64,000 nt of DNA from NCBI GenBank assembly GCA_037974335.1, contig CM075744.1, forward strand, positions 2,985,154-3,049,153. The letters are read 5' to 3'. The notes under the pieces are model-generated. The model did no database searches and had not been told where the DNA came from. It was given only the letters and a program-made list of their open reading frames with translations. The translations under genes were made by a program, and so were the position numbers. Below, in pieces: positions 31,786 to 42,274 of the stretch. Numbering within the stretch: position 1 is the stretch's first letter; every line of letters begins with the position of its first letter. Source of the stretch: Prionace glauca (Eukaryota; Chordata; Chondrichthyes; Carcharhiniformes; Carcharhinidae).

Positions 31786-34700
31786 CTGTGAAAAAGGAAA
31801 ATAACTGTTGGTGGTTTCAGCATTAACTTCATTTTTTTTGTTCATAGATTAAAATACAATGAAAGAATAATCAGTTTTAAGAATTGAATTTGTGATTTTC
31901 TTTTACACTGGGTAGTAAATCAGGAACAAAGGTTAACAGAATATAACAACTTTAACATTGAAAAACACCTCAAAGCGGCAAGAAAAATAGGACTTGTCAT
32001 TATATCATGTCATTCATGATTGCAAAGCACTTTACAACCAGGTCGTTACTGTAATGCAGGAAGAACAGAAGGCAATATAAGAACATAAGAACATAAGAAA
32101 TAGGAGCAGGAGTAGGCCATCTGGCCCTTCAAGCCTGCCCCGCCATTCAATAAGATCATGGCTGATCTGTCGTGACTCAGCTCCACCTTCCCGCTCTCTC
32201 CCCATAACCCTTAATCCCTTCTCTTATCAAAAACCCATCAACCCGTTTCTTAAAAATATTTAGCGAGGCAGCCTCCACCACTTCAACGGGCAGAGAATTC
32301 CAGAGATTCACCACCCTTTGAGTGAAGAAGTTCCTCCTCAACTCTGTTCTAAACCGCCCCCCCTTTATCTTGAGGCTGTGCCCCCTAGTCCTACTGTCTT
32401 TTTTGAGCGGGAACAGTCTCTCCACCTCTATCCTATCCATCCCATTCATCATCTTATACGTCTCAATGAGATCTCCCCTCATTCTTCTAAACTCTAACGA
32501 GTACAAGCCTAGTTTATTCAGCCTCTCCTCATAGCTCAATCCCCTCAACTCCGGTATCAGCCGAGTAAACCTCCTCTGCACTCCCTCCAGGGCCAAAACA
32601 TCCTTGCGCAGGTGCGGCGCCCAAAACTGCACACAGTACTCCAGCTGCGGCCTCACCAATGCCCTATACAGCTGCAGCAAGAATATGTGCACAACAAGCA
32701 GATCTCCCACTCACCAGACAAAAGGAGCTAGTGGTGTTTGCTACCAAATAAACCTGTTGGACTTTAACCTGGTGTTGTGACATTTCTTACAAGCTCCAAC
32801 AGACTCAACCAAGATTGGTGCTAAAGGGAGACATGAACACACAGCCATCTATCACTGATACATGGCTGATATCTGCAAAGGGAAATATTGGATGGGAAGG
32901 CACAATAATAAAATCTACATCTTTTGACCAATCTAAGGGAAGTTTTAAAGGAGGAGGGATAGAAGAGAGAGTAGGGTGACAGGGAAGGAATTTGTGAGCA
33001 GCCAGAAGTAGGGAAATGCAGTAAGCATGTTAGGAGTAGAATTCTTAGTTTTGAAGGTTCCAAATACAAAGAGGGACAAGGCCACAAAAAGGGACTGGAA
33101 ACAAGACTGAGAATTTTAAATTTGAGGCATGTGGTGATGAGGAACAGTGAGCATAGGGTGAAAGTTCATAGAATTATTGAACCACTACAGTAGAGAAAGA
33201 GGCCATTCGTCCCATCAAGTCTGTACTGACTCTGAAGACCATCCCACCCAGGCCCTCCCCTCTGCACATTTACCATGGTTCATCCACCTAACCTGCACAT
33301 CTTTGAACCATAGAAGGAAAACCATGCAGACACAGGGGGGAATTTGCAAACTCCAAACAGACAGATGTCCAAGGCCAGAATTTAACTCAGGTCCCTGGCA
33401 CCATGATGCAGCAATGCTAACGACTGTGCCACTCATCAGATCTCAGAGCAGGATGGGATAAAGGATGGGAGTTTTGGAAGGGCTGAAATCTATATAGGGA
33501 GGAGGATTCAAAGTGACAGAAAGAGAGAAAAGAGGGAGTGGGAGGGGGAGAGGGAGAGAGAAAAGAGGGAGTGGGAGGGGGAGAGGGAGAGAGAAAAGAG
33601 GGAGTGGGAGGGGGAGAGGGAGAGAGAAAAGAGGGAGTGGGAGGGGGAGAGGCAGAGAGAAAAGAGGGAGTGGGAGGGGGAGAGGCAGAGAGAAAAAAGA
33701 GGGAGTGGGAGGGGGAGAGGCAGAGAGAAAAGAGGGAGTGGGAGGGGGAGAGGGAGAGAGAAAAAAGAGGGAGTGGGAGGGGGAGAGGGAGAGAGAAAAA
33801 AGAGGGAGTGGGAGGGGGAGAGGGAGAGAGAAAAGAGGGAGAGAGACAGAGGGGGGAAAGAGAGTCCCAGAGCAATGGAGAGACAACAACAAGAAACACT
33901 GCAGGATTCTAGTCACAATTGTCTAGAGTCAAAGGTATTTAAAAGCAGAAAAATGTTTGTTAAAATCAAGAAGCCCAAACATGTAGCTGTTCTTTCATGA
34001 TCTTGGAAGCTGCTGAATATTAATGAGTCGAAACAGCTGCACAAGTATATTTATAATACCGAAACAGAAGCAATTTGAAATGAGAATGAATTTATAGAAG
34101 GGCTGCTTCTGTTTTTTGCAACCAAAACTTTCCCACAGAAACCCTGTGGGACAAACTAGAAAAACGCAGCAGGTGCCTGCATTTCACATCAATTCATTCT
34201 TCTCCATTAAGGTGTAGTAATTCAGCACTGCATTACAAGACAACATGAGCTTCAGAGTATAGAGTGTGTCGGATATACAAATGAACTACCTTTAGAAAGA
34301 CCAAATGTTCGAGAGACTGACTGGTGTAGCACATCATTCCTTAATCTAAATGTGTAGTTAGAACTTCTATTGGCATCACTGACTTCCAGATTAATATGCA
34401 GTGAATAGAGACCATCTCCACTTTGCTGGTATAAAGTCTCAGACAATGGAGAAATATCCTTGTTTTCTTCATTGTACCAGGAAACAGAAGCTTTGGGATA
34501 ACCTTGGGATTCAAATTTGAACACTGTCCCAGAAGGTGTCAGTTGAATAGAAAAATCAGGTTCCTTGTAAAATGCTGCAGAGTAAATCCAGACAAGTCGT
34601 CAGAAACAAGAAATAAACAAAATTATGTCAACTAGGGTCTCCCCCCACTAATTACTGTAATTGAATGCAATAAAAAAACTTAAATGTTCAAATGACAAGT

Positions 34701-37700
34701 CCGAGTACAAATAGACCAGTGGCAGTTAGTGATCAATTTGTAAAGATGTTTAAATCACAATTAATAAATGTAGCTATAACATTACTACAATATCCAGCAG
34801 GCTGCTGTGAGAGAGAGATTCAGTATTGAGTAGAATACTGTTCAGCAGTTTAGATTGCCACTGATGAATAATAAGATACAGCCAATCAGGGTTAAATTCA
34901 GCTACTCATGTTCAATTGAAACTGACTTTTTATATGATGACAGCACCCCAGCTGAAGAAATGACCTATAACGGCTGCCTGAACTGCACGTAACTCTTCTT
35001 GAGAATAAAGAGAGTCTCTGAGCGGCTGGCTGAGTGTGCTGTTTTTTATTGTTACCCAGTCACTCTTCAGACTGATGGGCACAAATATCAGCTTCTGATT
35101 TCACAAATACTCCCATGACTCTGGATTACCATCTTCCCAGCCAGAACTGACAGCTTCTGAACTCAATTTGATCAATCTAGCCAATGGGAAAATGTAAATG
35201 AGTTTTAGCAAATAGGATCAGATCATTAAATCCACAAGATTCATCACATTTCACTGGAATTCTGTCATGAGATTTAGAATACAAATTGAAGCACGTGTTT
35301 ACTTTTTCCATTCCTGCTATTTTTCCCTCCCCTTGTCCCCTTGCTCCTGTAAGGGTTTGAAGCTTTGCTGGGGTAAACAGTGTCATGTTCAATGGTTTAA
35401 ATCATCATCATCATTCACATACATAACTCTCAATATTCACCTATGATAGGTACATCAGATTAATGTCCAATTGGTAAAGTGAACAGCCAATAGGGGAGTT
35501 TCCACCTTAACAGAGACATGGCAAGGTCGGCCAATACCCTGCTGGCAGTGTTGGGAGTAGAAAGGAGCTAAACCCTTTGACAATCCATTTTGGTCTGTAC
35601 TGCTTACTTTAGACACTCAGTTAGACTCACTGGGTCATTACAGGTGACCAAGAAGCATGATTTTGATATACAGCACAGAGAACAAAAAAAAGTAGTAAGT
35701 ACCGGCAAATATTAGTGACAGTGTGTCCTGGTCACTTCCCTTTACATTACTGACAAAGCACTTGTATTGTCCAGCATCCTCTGCTCTCACTCCTTCCAGC
35801 TTCATTGAGGCATTCCCGTGTTTTAATTCCTCCAGGAATAAGCTGGTCCTCCCCGAAAAACGAGAGCTTTGGTGACTCCGTTGCTCTTTTCCATAATAAT
35901 AACTAAAAACAACTTCCTCGGTCTCGACTCGTTCCCAGGTGATGACCAATCCGTCCAGTGACGATTTAGCCTGAACTGTAAAGCTACATCTCAGCACTGT
36001 ATACTGGCCGTAGATAGCAGTCACTGGTGTCTCTGAGGTATAAACCCTAAATTCAGCTTTGAAGAAAAATACATAAGTTAGGAAGAGAATGGAGGAGATT
36101 TATTGCAAAGATCTGTTTAAGGACAGTTAATCTGAGCATATTTAATCTTGAACACATCAAAAAAACAATCTGCAAATTATTTCTGTCTTCTCTCTTTTCT
36201 CCCCTTCCCCTGATGGGTTGATATTTCCACATACGTTGTCTCACCGACTCACTCAACGAACGTTACAGGAACTGAACTACTGAACTGGTCAAGGTCATTG
36301 CCCAGCATTAGGGCAGAACCCAAAATCCATCTTTTTAAACCTACTGTAGTCAGTGAACACCAGGCTCCTTGTTCCCTTGCAGTCCAATTCAGTCCGGCCC
36401 CAGTTTAAAATTTGTTCAGCACAGACTATGCACCAAGTCTAGTATCTCCTTGTGTGCATGCCTGGTGTCAAAGCAGGGTCTCTGCCACCCTGAGGGAGGA
36501 CAGAAGGTTTGGAAATTGATGGGAATATTAAAATAAACATGGAATGCTGAGAGACGACAAAGAGCAGATAAATAACTTCAACACATGTGACATCGAGGGT
36601 ACCAAAAGCCCAAATATAAATCAATATATTAAATATTAGCTGAATAACCATGAATGTACTAACACCATTGAAGGAAACAGTAATGATTGAAATGCCTGGT
36701 GCAGAGGGATAAGAACATAAGAAATAGGAGCAGGAGTAGGCCATCTAGCCCTCTGAGCCTGCCCCGTCATTCAATAAGATCATGGCTGATCTGAAGTGGA
36801 TCAGTTCCACATTCCCGCCCTCTCCCCATAACCATTAATTCCCCTTTCAGAAATCTATCTACCCGTGACTTAAATATATTCAGCGAGGTAGCCTCCACCA
36901 CATCAATGGTCCTAGCACTGGACTGGATAATTGGTTAAATACTGGTCTTTCAACTCTGGGATTAGGGATGAATCCAATCCAAGTTGAGAATCATCATGAA
37001 TTGATACCACATGGAGAGTTTGAACAGTTTCCCTCCAGATCCCACTGGCCGTGAACATAGAATATAAAACTGCCCCTAAATTAGCAATCTCACTTCAAGT
37101 TTCACAGCCTGAGTAAGATCATTGGAGGGAAAATGTTAGAAGTGCTCCAGACTGATTAGATTGAAAATAGAAAATAAAACAACAAGATACTGGAAAAGCT
37201 CAGCAAGTCAGACAACATCTACTTCCAGCTTGCGTGCCTTTGGTCAGAGATCTGATGAAAGATCACTCGACCTGAAGTGTTGACTGTTTTATTCCACAAA
37301 TTATTCAGAAATTCAGGAACTGGGAGTTGCAATGTTCAGCTCCACAACCCAGGCCACTCTCTCCTCAAAGTTTAACCACAACATAAAATCAGTAAAAAGC
37401 ACAGAAAACACTGAGCTCTTTCAGTAAACACACACCAGGCTGTTTGTTCTCAAAATATTTTGGTACTTATCCACCACTAGAAAAATATTTGTGGGAACTA
37501 CTCACCAAAATTAGCAGACATTATTAATAAAAATGTACTTGCTCTGGGCCCTATTGCTAATCTGGTGAAAAGGACAGTTTAAACTGTGTAGATTATTTAC
37601 TAAAATATTTCAGAAAACACTTTAATTGAAAGACTTACCACGAGTTGAACTGAACACAGTCACAAGCAAAGCAGCAAGCAAGTTTGTCAAAACACTTTGA

Positions 37701-37711
37701 TCACTTTTCAT
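31625..37711 (-). CDS. B7-family-like membrane protein, copy 1 (IgV-IgC-TM)
   Basis: Four exons on the minus strand, 37639-37711, 35703-36056, 34290-34574 and 31625-31785, join into 290 residues with phase-1 introns throughout, as usual for Ig exons. Residues 1-22 form a signal peptide. The IgV domain (about 26-142) has C48, W65, the GNASMKL block and DAGQYKC with C124, most like VTCN1, CD276 and CD274. The second Ig domain (about 144-237) keeps the QGYPKASVSW block of B7 IgC domains, but Phe163 and Phe218 stand where the disulfide cysteines belong. A helix (about 250-271) contains Glu260; the tail is 18 residues with KK and RK. Possible N-glycosylation sites are N106, N211 and N215. Such proteins act at the cell surface as T-cell co-stimulators or inhibitors; the receptor cannot be inferred. 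Butyrophilin-like is the main alternative. Confidence 0.9.
31970..32077. other. Intron sequence unique to copy 1
   Basis: Not found in copy 2, where 'ctttaacattgaaaac' runs directly into sequence matching about 33110 of copy 1. It contains 'caaagcactttacaaccagg', a repeat-like phrase. Confidence 0.4.
32078..32685 (-). mobile_element. CR1 LINE 3' fragment, antisense (tail type B)
   Basis: The minus ORF 32177-32710 (177 aa) is open from LVRPQLEYCVQFWAPHLRKD to the natural end ERAGRWS. The tail TTATGTTCTTA is doubled at 32078. It lies in the TM-IgC intron of copy 1 only. Confidence 0.94.
32700..32795 (+). mobile_element. Foldback-family end fragment
   Basis: 'gagctagtggtgtttgctac', 'aaataaacctgttggact' and 'aacctggtgttgtgacattt' match the right end of the family. 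The CTGANGA core is worn. Confidence 0.7.
33166..33438 (-). mobile_element. SINE family 1, antisense
   Basis: Reverse complement begins with a worn head near 33438 ('gtggcacagtcgttagcatt'), then the middle and the 'tctttctctactgtag' end. Diverged. Confidence 0.75.
33505..33857. repeat. 33-bp purine minisatellite
   Basis: About nine to ten units of a 33-bp plus-strand all-purine-but-one motif ('agggagtgggagggggagag' plus 'ggagagagaaaag'). Some units have two extra A. Because 33 is a multiple of 3, long ORFs appear on both strands, but they are repeat artefacts. Confidence 0.95.
34290..34574 (-). CDS. B7-like copy 1, exon 3 (IgC-like domain)
   Basis: 285 nt, phase 1 at both ends. It reads FYKEPDFSIQLTPSG, TVFKFESQGYPKASVSW to SSNYTFRLRND and ends at GLSK. 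No cysteine is encoded anywhere in the exon. The donor is 'gtagtt', the acceptor 'actctgcag'. Confidence 0.92.
35703..36056 (-). CDS. B7-like copy 1, exon 2 (IgV domain)
   Basis: 354 nt, phase 1 at both ends, encoding AEFRVYTSETPVTAIYGQY to DTLSLIFA. Canonical Ig cysteines and tryptophan are present. The acceptor is 'tttttcttcaaag', the donor 'gtactt'. Confidence 0.94.
36709..36910 (-). mobile_element. CR1 tail fragment (type B), shared with copy 2
   Basis: The last 200 or so bases of CR1 in antisense. The same insertion at the same place is at 59637-59838, so it predates the gene duplication. Confidence 0.9.
37639..37711 (-). CDS. B7-like copy 1, exon 1 (signal peptide)
   Basis: 73 nt from ATG to donor 'gtaagt'. 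It encodes MKSDQSVLTNLLAALL and VTVFSSTR plus one base. 5' UTR sequence lies upstream. Confidence 0.9.
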
Positions 37712-37740
37712 AATATTTAATCTGCAACAGATCAATTCAT

Positions 37741-37893
37741 TCATCGGACGGGGGCACAGCTGCCACCTGTAACTCCGCTCAGCTCTGTTCACCTACCCAG
37801 TCTTGTGGGTCAAATATAACCTGTGTTACAAAACCAGGCGGTTCCGGAATGAGTCATTATATTGTCATGGTGATGATTCATATTTTGGTCTGT
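37741..37893 (-). promoter_or_regulatory. Putative promoter of B7-like copy 1
   Basis: About 150 bp shared with 39840-39965 and 61195-61320. TTCCGGAA (37842-37849) is directly followed by TGAGTCA (37850-37856), an ETS-like plus AP-1-like composite, about 130 bp upstream of the ATG. The homology ends at 37893, just before a SINE. Confidence 0.55.
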
Positions 37894-37895
37894 TT

Positions 37896-38226
37896 AGAGC
37901 ATAGAACCGTACAGTGCAGAAACAGGCCCTTTGGCCCATCGAGTCTGCACCGAACACAATCCCACCCAGACCCTATCCCCACATATTTACCTGCTAATCC
38001 CTCTAACCTACACATCCCAGGACACTAATGGGCAATTTTAGCATAGCCAATGAACCTAACCCGCACATCTTTGGACTGTGGGAGGAAACCGAAGCACCCG
38101 GAGAAAACCCACGCAGACACGAGGAGAATGTGCAAACTCCACACAGGCAGTGACCCGAAGCCGGGAATCGAACCCAGGACCCTGGAGCTGTGAAGCAGCA
38201 GTGCTAACCACTGTGCTACCGTACCA
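37896..38226 (-). mobile_element. SINE family 1, full length, antisense
   Basis: A nearly complete copy: head at about 38226 ('gtagcacagtggttagcact'), B-box-like 'gggttcgattcccgg', body and the 'ctgtacggttctatg' end. It cuts the promoter homology of copy 1 from the block that follows. Confidence 0.92.
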
Positions 38227-38569
38227 TTTGTGTGTATTATTTTTTCTTTTGTTTTCTTTCTGGAGTCACACGGAAATGGGAATCAGTAGGAGGCCCAGGA
38301 GGAGAGACTGTCTGATGCCTAAGGGTGGCTTGGAATATCCATGGAAATCTTTGGCCAGGAGGCTGTTGTCAAGTATCAGAGCAACAAACAGCTCCAACTA
38401 ACATCAACAGTGGGCAGAAAAACTTCACTCCAAAATCCCCCATCATTCCAAACAACTGAACTATTCTTTTAGGCACCAAGCAGCACCTTTTATAGACACA
38501 GACCACACTCAGCTGACAGCAATAATTCCAGAAATAAAAAAAACGACAATTGAACTAATTAACCAGCAC
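38227..38569. other. Unassigned stretch between SINE and LINE
   Basis: No coding or repeat match recognised. It ends in a C-run of about 14 at 38569-38583. Confidence 0.4.
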
Positions 38570-39420
38570 CCCCCCCCCCCCCCAACCCATCCCCCGCCAA
38601 TCTTTCGGTCGGTCTTTTGGGTGGGTCGGATTTTTGGGTGGGTCGGATTTTTGGGTGGGCCAAACAAGTAAACAAACTTAAATTATGTTCGGACAAAGAA
38701 AAAGGGGGCGGCTCCCCAAAAGGAGGGGGAACGGCCCGAACAGAAACTAAAGGTACAAAGGAAACTTAAAACACGTCAAATCAAAATGTGATTCCCGGGG
38801 TCTATGAGGCACCTCAGCCCCTGCGGTGCCCAACGGGCACGGAAGGCCTCGACAGTGCCCGCAGACACCGCGTGCTCCCTCTCCAGGGACACCCGGCCGC
38901 GAACGTAGCCGCGGTAGAGGGTCAGGCAGTCGGGACGGACGGCCCCGTCCATCACCCACTGCCTGGACCTGTTGATGGCGCGTTTCGCCAGGCCCAGGAG
39001 CAGGTTCACGAGGAGGTCACCATCCCGACCCTCCCCTCTCCGCACCGGGTGTCCGTAGATCAGGAGCGTGGGACTGAAATGCAAACAGAACATCAATAAA
39101 AGGTTCTTCAGAAAATCAAAACGGGAGTGCAATCTATAACACAAAACGGAGACGTGATCCACGGACTCCACAAGGCCACAGAAAGAGCAGGTCTCGGGAG
39201 CCCGTGAACCGGTGAATCCGACAGTTGTCCGGCACTGCCGCGTGCAACACCCTCCACCCCAGGTCCCCGAGGTCATTGGGGGAGATCCCTCCGCAGAGGG
39301 GCCTCCATAGGGGGCCTCCGCCACCCGGCGGCAACAAGGTGTGTCCGGGCGAGGGGCGAGGCCGCGGTAATGGAAGGTGTGCAGCAACAGCACAGGAAAC
39401 ACCTCCACGCGCTGGAACTT
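38570..39420 (-). mobile_element. Tx1-like LINE ORF2 C-terminal fragment
   Basis: Minus-strand sequence with the C-terminal zinc-knuckle-like block CSFCGLVESVDHVSVLCYRL, then LLMFCLHFSPTLLIYGHPV and DLLVNLLLGLAKRAINRSRQ, typical of Tx1/L1-like LINEs. A 3' end with the repeated phrase 'ttttgggtgggtcgga' lies at 38600-38660. It shows a frame change near 39190-39240 (LGWRVLHAAVPDNCRIHRF sits in another frame). It is inserted directly behind a signal-peptide exon. Confidence 0.8.
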
Positions 39421-39495
39421 AGCAAGAGTTGAACTGAATAAAGTCACCAGCAAAGCAGCAAATAGGTTTGTCAAAACACTTTGATCACTTTTCAT
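38776..39495 (-). pseudogene. B7-like signal-peptide exon fused in frame to LINE tail (third copy remnant)
   Basis: An open frame of 239 codons. The first 23 residues (MKSDQSVLTNLFAALLV then TLFSST) equal exon 1 of the second B7-like gene. At the exon end the donor context GTGGTAAGT has become TTGCTAAGT, so splicing is lost and the frame continues into LAKFQRVEVFPVLLLH and the Tx1-like LINE C terminus to a stop at 38776. No IgV, IgC or TM exon belongs to this copy. It keeps an upstream block like the promoter of the intact genes, though a U2-derived insertion (39496-39833) now separates the ATG from it. It may be a dead remnant or a transcribed secreted fusion; the sequence cannot decide. Confidence 0.7.
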
Positions 39496-39833
39496 TTTTT
39501 TTTTACCCCTTTATTCCAATCTAATCAAGTCAGATTAAACCCAATTCAGAGTCCCAACAAGTTGGGACATTCCCGATCCAAGCTGACAAGACAGGTCTCC
39601 TGTCTTGGGCTTGATCTACATGATCCAAGCTGACTGGAGTAGGAGTAGCTCCTCCTCCAGGGCTTGATCTCATTTGCATCTTAGCCAAAAGGCCGAGATG
39701 CCGGTTTAAAAAATTGCTTCAAATGAAGCTGAATTGCAACCTAATGACTTCAATCAAGTGCAGCATGTTGACCCTACACTTGATCGACACTAACAGACTA
39801 CACTTGATCTTAGCCAAAAGGCCGAGAAGCGAT
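39496..39833 (-). mobile_element. U2 snRNA-derived retroelement-like insertion
   Basis: On the minus strand it starts exactly at the U2 5' end: ATCGCTTCTCGGCCTTTTGG and on through GCTAAGATCAAGTGTAGT (39833 to about 39798). A second U2-like head, CTCGGCCTTTTGGCTAAGAT, lies at about 39678-39697. The rest is unrelated to U2 and ends in an A-run at 39496-39506 beside the ATG of the remnant exon. In copy 2 the matching place holds about 55 bp of normal 5' UTR instead. It is not a functional U2 gene because the U2 body is absent. Confidence 0.75.
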
Positions 39834-39839
39834 ACTCTA

Positions 39840-40020
39840 ACTCCACTCAGCTCCACCTCTCTCAGCTCTGTTCACCTACCCAGTCTTGTGGGTCTAATAT
39901 AATCTGTGTTACAAAACCGGGCGGTTCCGGAATGAGTCATTATATTGTCATGGTGATTCATGTGTTTGTGTGTACTAGGAATTCCCCTTGGTGAATTCTT
40001 ATCAAGAATGGGTGGAATGC
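39840..40020 (-). promoter_or_regulatory. Promoter block of the third (remnant) copy
   Basis: Nearly identical to the block at 61195-61375. TTCCGGAA (39925-39932) abuts TGAGTCA (39933-39939). Confidence 0.5.
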
Positions 40021-40465
40021 AATTTCCACTCTTGCCGCGGTTTATTTCTGGTTCTGTCCCAGTTTTGTTTTAAAGCGGGTGCGTCATTTTCAATGTAGAT
40101 GCAGCCTCTGTGAAACATCGGACAGACTCCCAACAACATGACATAAAATCACCACAGACAGAAAATAAAAACTAGGTAATTGACAGCAGCTAATATCTGT
40201 GCAGAGAGAAACAGAGTTAATGTGTCACATTGTGTACATACCAGCTACAAGATGCATTGTAACAAGGCTCCTTAAACAGCAATCTCCAACCCCAGGACAT
40301 CAGAAAGGGACCCAGGATGTGTTTAATATTTGTTACTGTTTACATTTGTGTTCCGGTTACCATGAGCACGTCGCTCCTCCGAGTTTCTGTGAAACGTAAT
40401 GACGATAAATGTTAGCATATAGCGTAATGAATATTAACCCTTCACAAACCACAGCAACCAGAAAA

Positions 40466-40602
40466 ACTGATCACTGGATTTTAAATTTCAATTCAAATTT
40501 CACCATCTACTGCATTGTGATTCGTACCCTGGTCCTCAGGACATTAGCCTGGGTCTCTGGGTTACTGATCCAGTGACAATCCTACTGTGCCACTGCCTCC
40601 CC
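40466..40602 (-). mobile_element. SINE family 2 fragment, antisense (shared with copy 2)
   Basis: Reverse complement starts 'gggaggcagtggcacagtag' and continues 'gtaacccagagacccaggct', matching the family 2 head. The same copy is at 61827-61957. Confidence 0.75.
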
Positions 40603-40904
40603 TTGATGTCAGGCCCGTCCCCCTGATGTTGGGGGGCAGTAACTCTCACTTCAGCTTTTTTTTAAGGTCACTGACCATTTATCAGAATAAGGAGGAATTT
40701 GAGATCTAACAAGGGAGCATTGGCCAATATTCACTGTAAATCCACCCAGTAAAAATGTATTTGGGGACCAGGATCTCAAACTATTATTTATGAGGTGCAG
40801 TGACCTCCCTGCCCCAATAACGTGGACAATCTACAGTCACCTAGAAACCTAGAGGTGATCCTCCAAATCCAATGTGAAGAAAAGTGGCCCAACAACTACA
40901 ATGT

Positions 40905-41130
40905 GCCCAGTATTGTAATGCTAATCAGACAGAACAGCTTCGCTGGGCAGGACATGTCATTCTATACCAGACACCAGACCCACTGCTCTCTTCAGAACTT
41001 GGTCATGGTTTAGACGCCACCTGTCCTGCGCATGACAGAGTTTTCAGGTCACGCACTGGGTGTAATCGCCATCTTAGAACCCATCAAACCAGAGTGAGTG
41101 CATATCATGCTCGATCCTGTGAGACTGCCA
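40905..41130 (+). mobile_element. LINE C-terminal zinc-finger fragment
   Basis: Reads LRWAGHVILYQTPDPLL, then HDRVFRSRTGCNRHLRTHQT, the pattern at the very end of a widespread LINE reverse-transcriptase family (LRWAGHV ... C-x-x-C ... HLRTH). Most of the part between is deleted. The same piece is at 62520-62730. Not a host zinc-finger gene. Confidence 0.6.
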
Positions 41131-41208
41131 AAGGTGAATGGATAAACTGAATCTCAGAGTAACATAGAGCGCAATTCCTCACTTCCCACTCCTTGTAAGG
41201 ATGCTTCT

Positions 41209-41515
41209 ATTCTCTCAGTTTCTCTGTGTGGCATCTGTTCAGATGTGTAACTTTCTGTGCCAATGTTTCCTCAACCGAATGTTCTTACCCACACTTGCCT
41301 TCCCGCCCCATTCAACTGACACTCACATTTAACCCACACAAACCCAACCCAGTCCCACATCATATCCAACCACATTAGTTTAAAGCAAGTTCACCAACTT
41401 ACACTGAACTATGGCCACACAGCAAGTTCAGCATGTGATCCAGATTTTAGAATCCACTTTTATATTTATCTGAGCCAGAAATATAAAATATCATTTCAAT
41501 ATTTAATGTATTTAG
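41209..41515. other. Unassigned stretch after the duplicated block
   Basis: No exon, RNA gene or known repeat recognised. Confidence 0.4.
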
Positions 41516-41650
41516 TTATAGAAACAGTAACCTGAGTTATATGATTTGTTTTGATTTACTATTGTGACATATATTAGTATACAGTGAAAAGTATTGTTTC
41601 TTGCACACTACACAGACAAAGCATACCATTCATAGAGAAGGAAACGAGGG
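41516..41650 (+). repeat. Dispersed repeat, short copy
   Basis: 'tacagtgaaaagtattgttt', 'cttgcacactacacagacaa' and 'catagagaaggaaacgaggg' match the longer copy at 41812-42260. Family unassigned. Confidence 0.7.
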
Positions 41651-41654
41651 AGTG

Positions 41655-41790
41655 CGGAATAGGTAACAGAGCACAGGTATCAGAGCACAGGTATCAATAC
41701 TCTGGGAGCACAAGTATTAATACTCTTTTTAATTTGCTTTAGTAATTGTCTGGAAGCACAGGTGAGAGTGCTCTAGGAGGACAGGTATAA
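41655..41790 (+). repeat. Diverged relative of the 23/14-nt minisatellite
   Basis: 'agagcacaggtatcagagca' and 'caggtatcaatactctggga' are the same units as at 21976-24565, with TCTGG in place of CACTGG, followed by increasingly worn units. Confidence 0.85.
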
Positions 41791-41811
41791 ATTATAATTC
41801 TCTTTTTATTT

Positions 41812-42260
41812 GATTTATTATTGTCACATATATTAACATACAATGAAAAGTATTGTTTCTTGAGCGCTCTTTGGACAAGGCACACCGTTCATAGAAAAGG
41901 AAAGGAGAGAGTGCAGAATGTAGTGTTACAGTCATAGCTAGGGTGTAGAGAAATATCAACTTAATGCGAGGTAGGTCCATTCAAAAGTTTGACAGCAGCA
42001 GGGAAGAAGCTGTTTTTGAGTCGGTTGGTACATGACCTCATCTTTTGTATCATTTTCCTAACGGGAAAAGATGGAAGAAAGAATGTCCAGGGTGCATGGG
42101 TCCTTAATTATGCTGGCTGCTTTGCCGAGGCAGCGGGAAGTGTAGCCAGAGTCAATGGATGGCAGGCTGGTTTGTGTGATGAATTGGGCTTTTTCTAGTT
42201 TTTTTGTGGCCTTGGGCAGAGCAGGAGACAGACTAAGTTGTGATACAACCAAAAAGAATG
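41812..42260 (+). repeat. Dispersed repeat, long copy, splitting the diverged minisatellite
   Basis: Second copy of the 41516 repeat, running on through 'gcagcagggaagaagctgtt' and 'tttccta acgggaaaag'. It lies between two parts of the worn minisatellite (41655-41790 and 42275-42415), so it looks inserted there. Confidence 0.7.
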
Positions 42261-42274
42261 TTTTCTATGCTTTC

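Larger units (their letters stand above)
31117..41208. repeat. Duplicated block, copy 1 (B7-like gene and flanks)
   Basis: Direct tandem duplicate of 49429-62807, starting at 'gacctctttgtctcaataat' and ending at 'gtaaggatgcttc'. It includes the gene at 31625-37711 and the extra remnant at 38776-39495. Length differences come from insertions in each copy. Confidence 0.95.

Noticed and set aside
33417-33926. Four ORFs of 124-160 residues on both strands
   Set aside because: The 33-bp repeat is a multiple of 3 with few stops. The predicted products are low-complexity (GSGRGRGREKR or its antisense).
39663-39835. Functional U2 snRNA gene
   Set aside because: Only the first 40 or so nt of U2 are present, twice. 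The Sm site and the later stems are missing.
40199-40399. 66-residue ORF conserved at 61551-61754
   Set aside because: It is conserved only because it lies in the recent duplication. It has no recognisable domain and lies upstream of the promoter block.
40822-41150. Host zinc-finger gene (C-x-x-H, HLRTH pattern)
   Set aside because: The block with LRWAGHV ahead of it is the end of a LINE reverse transcriptase, heavily deleted and copied in the duplication at 62483-62750.
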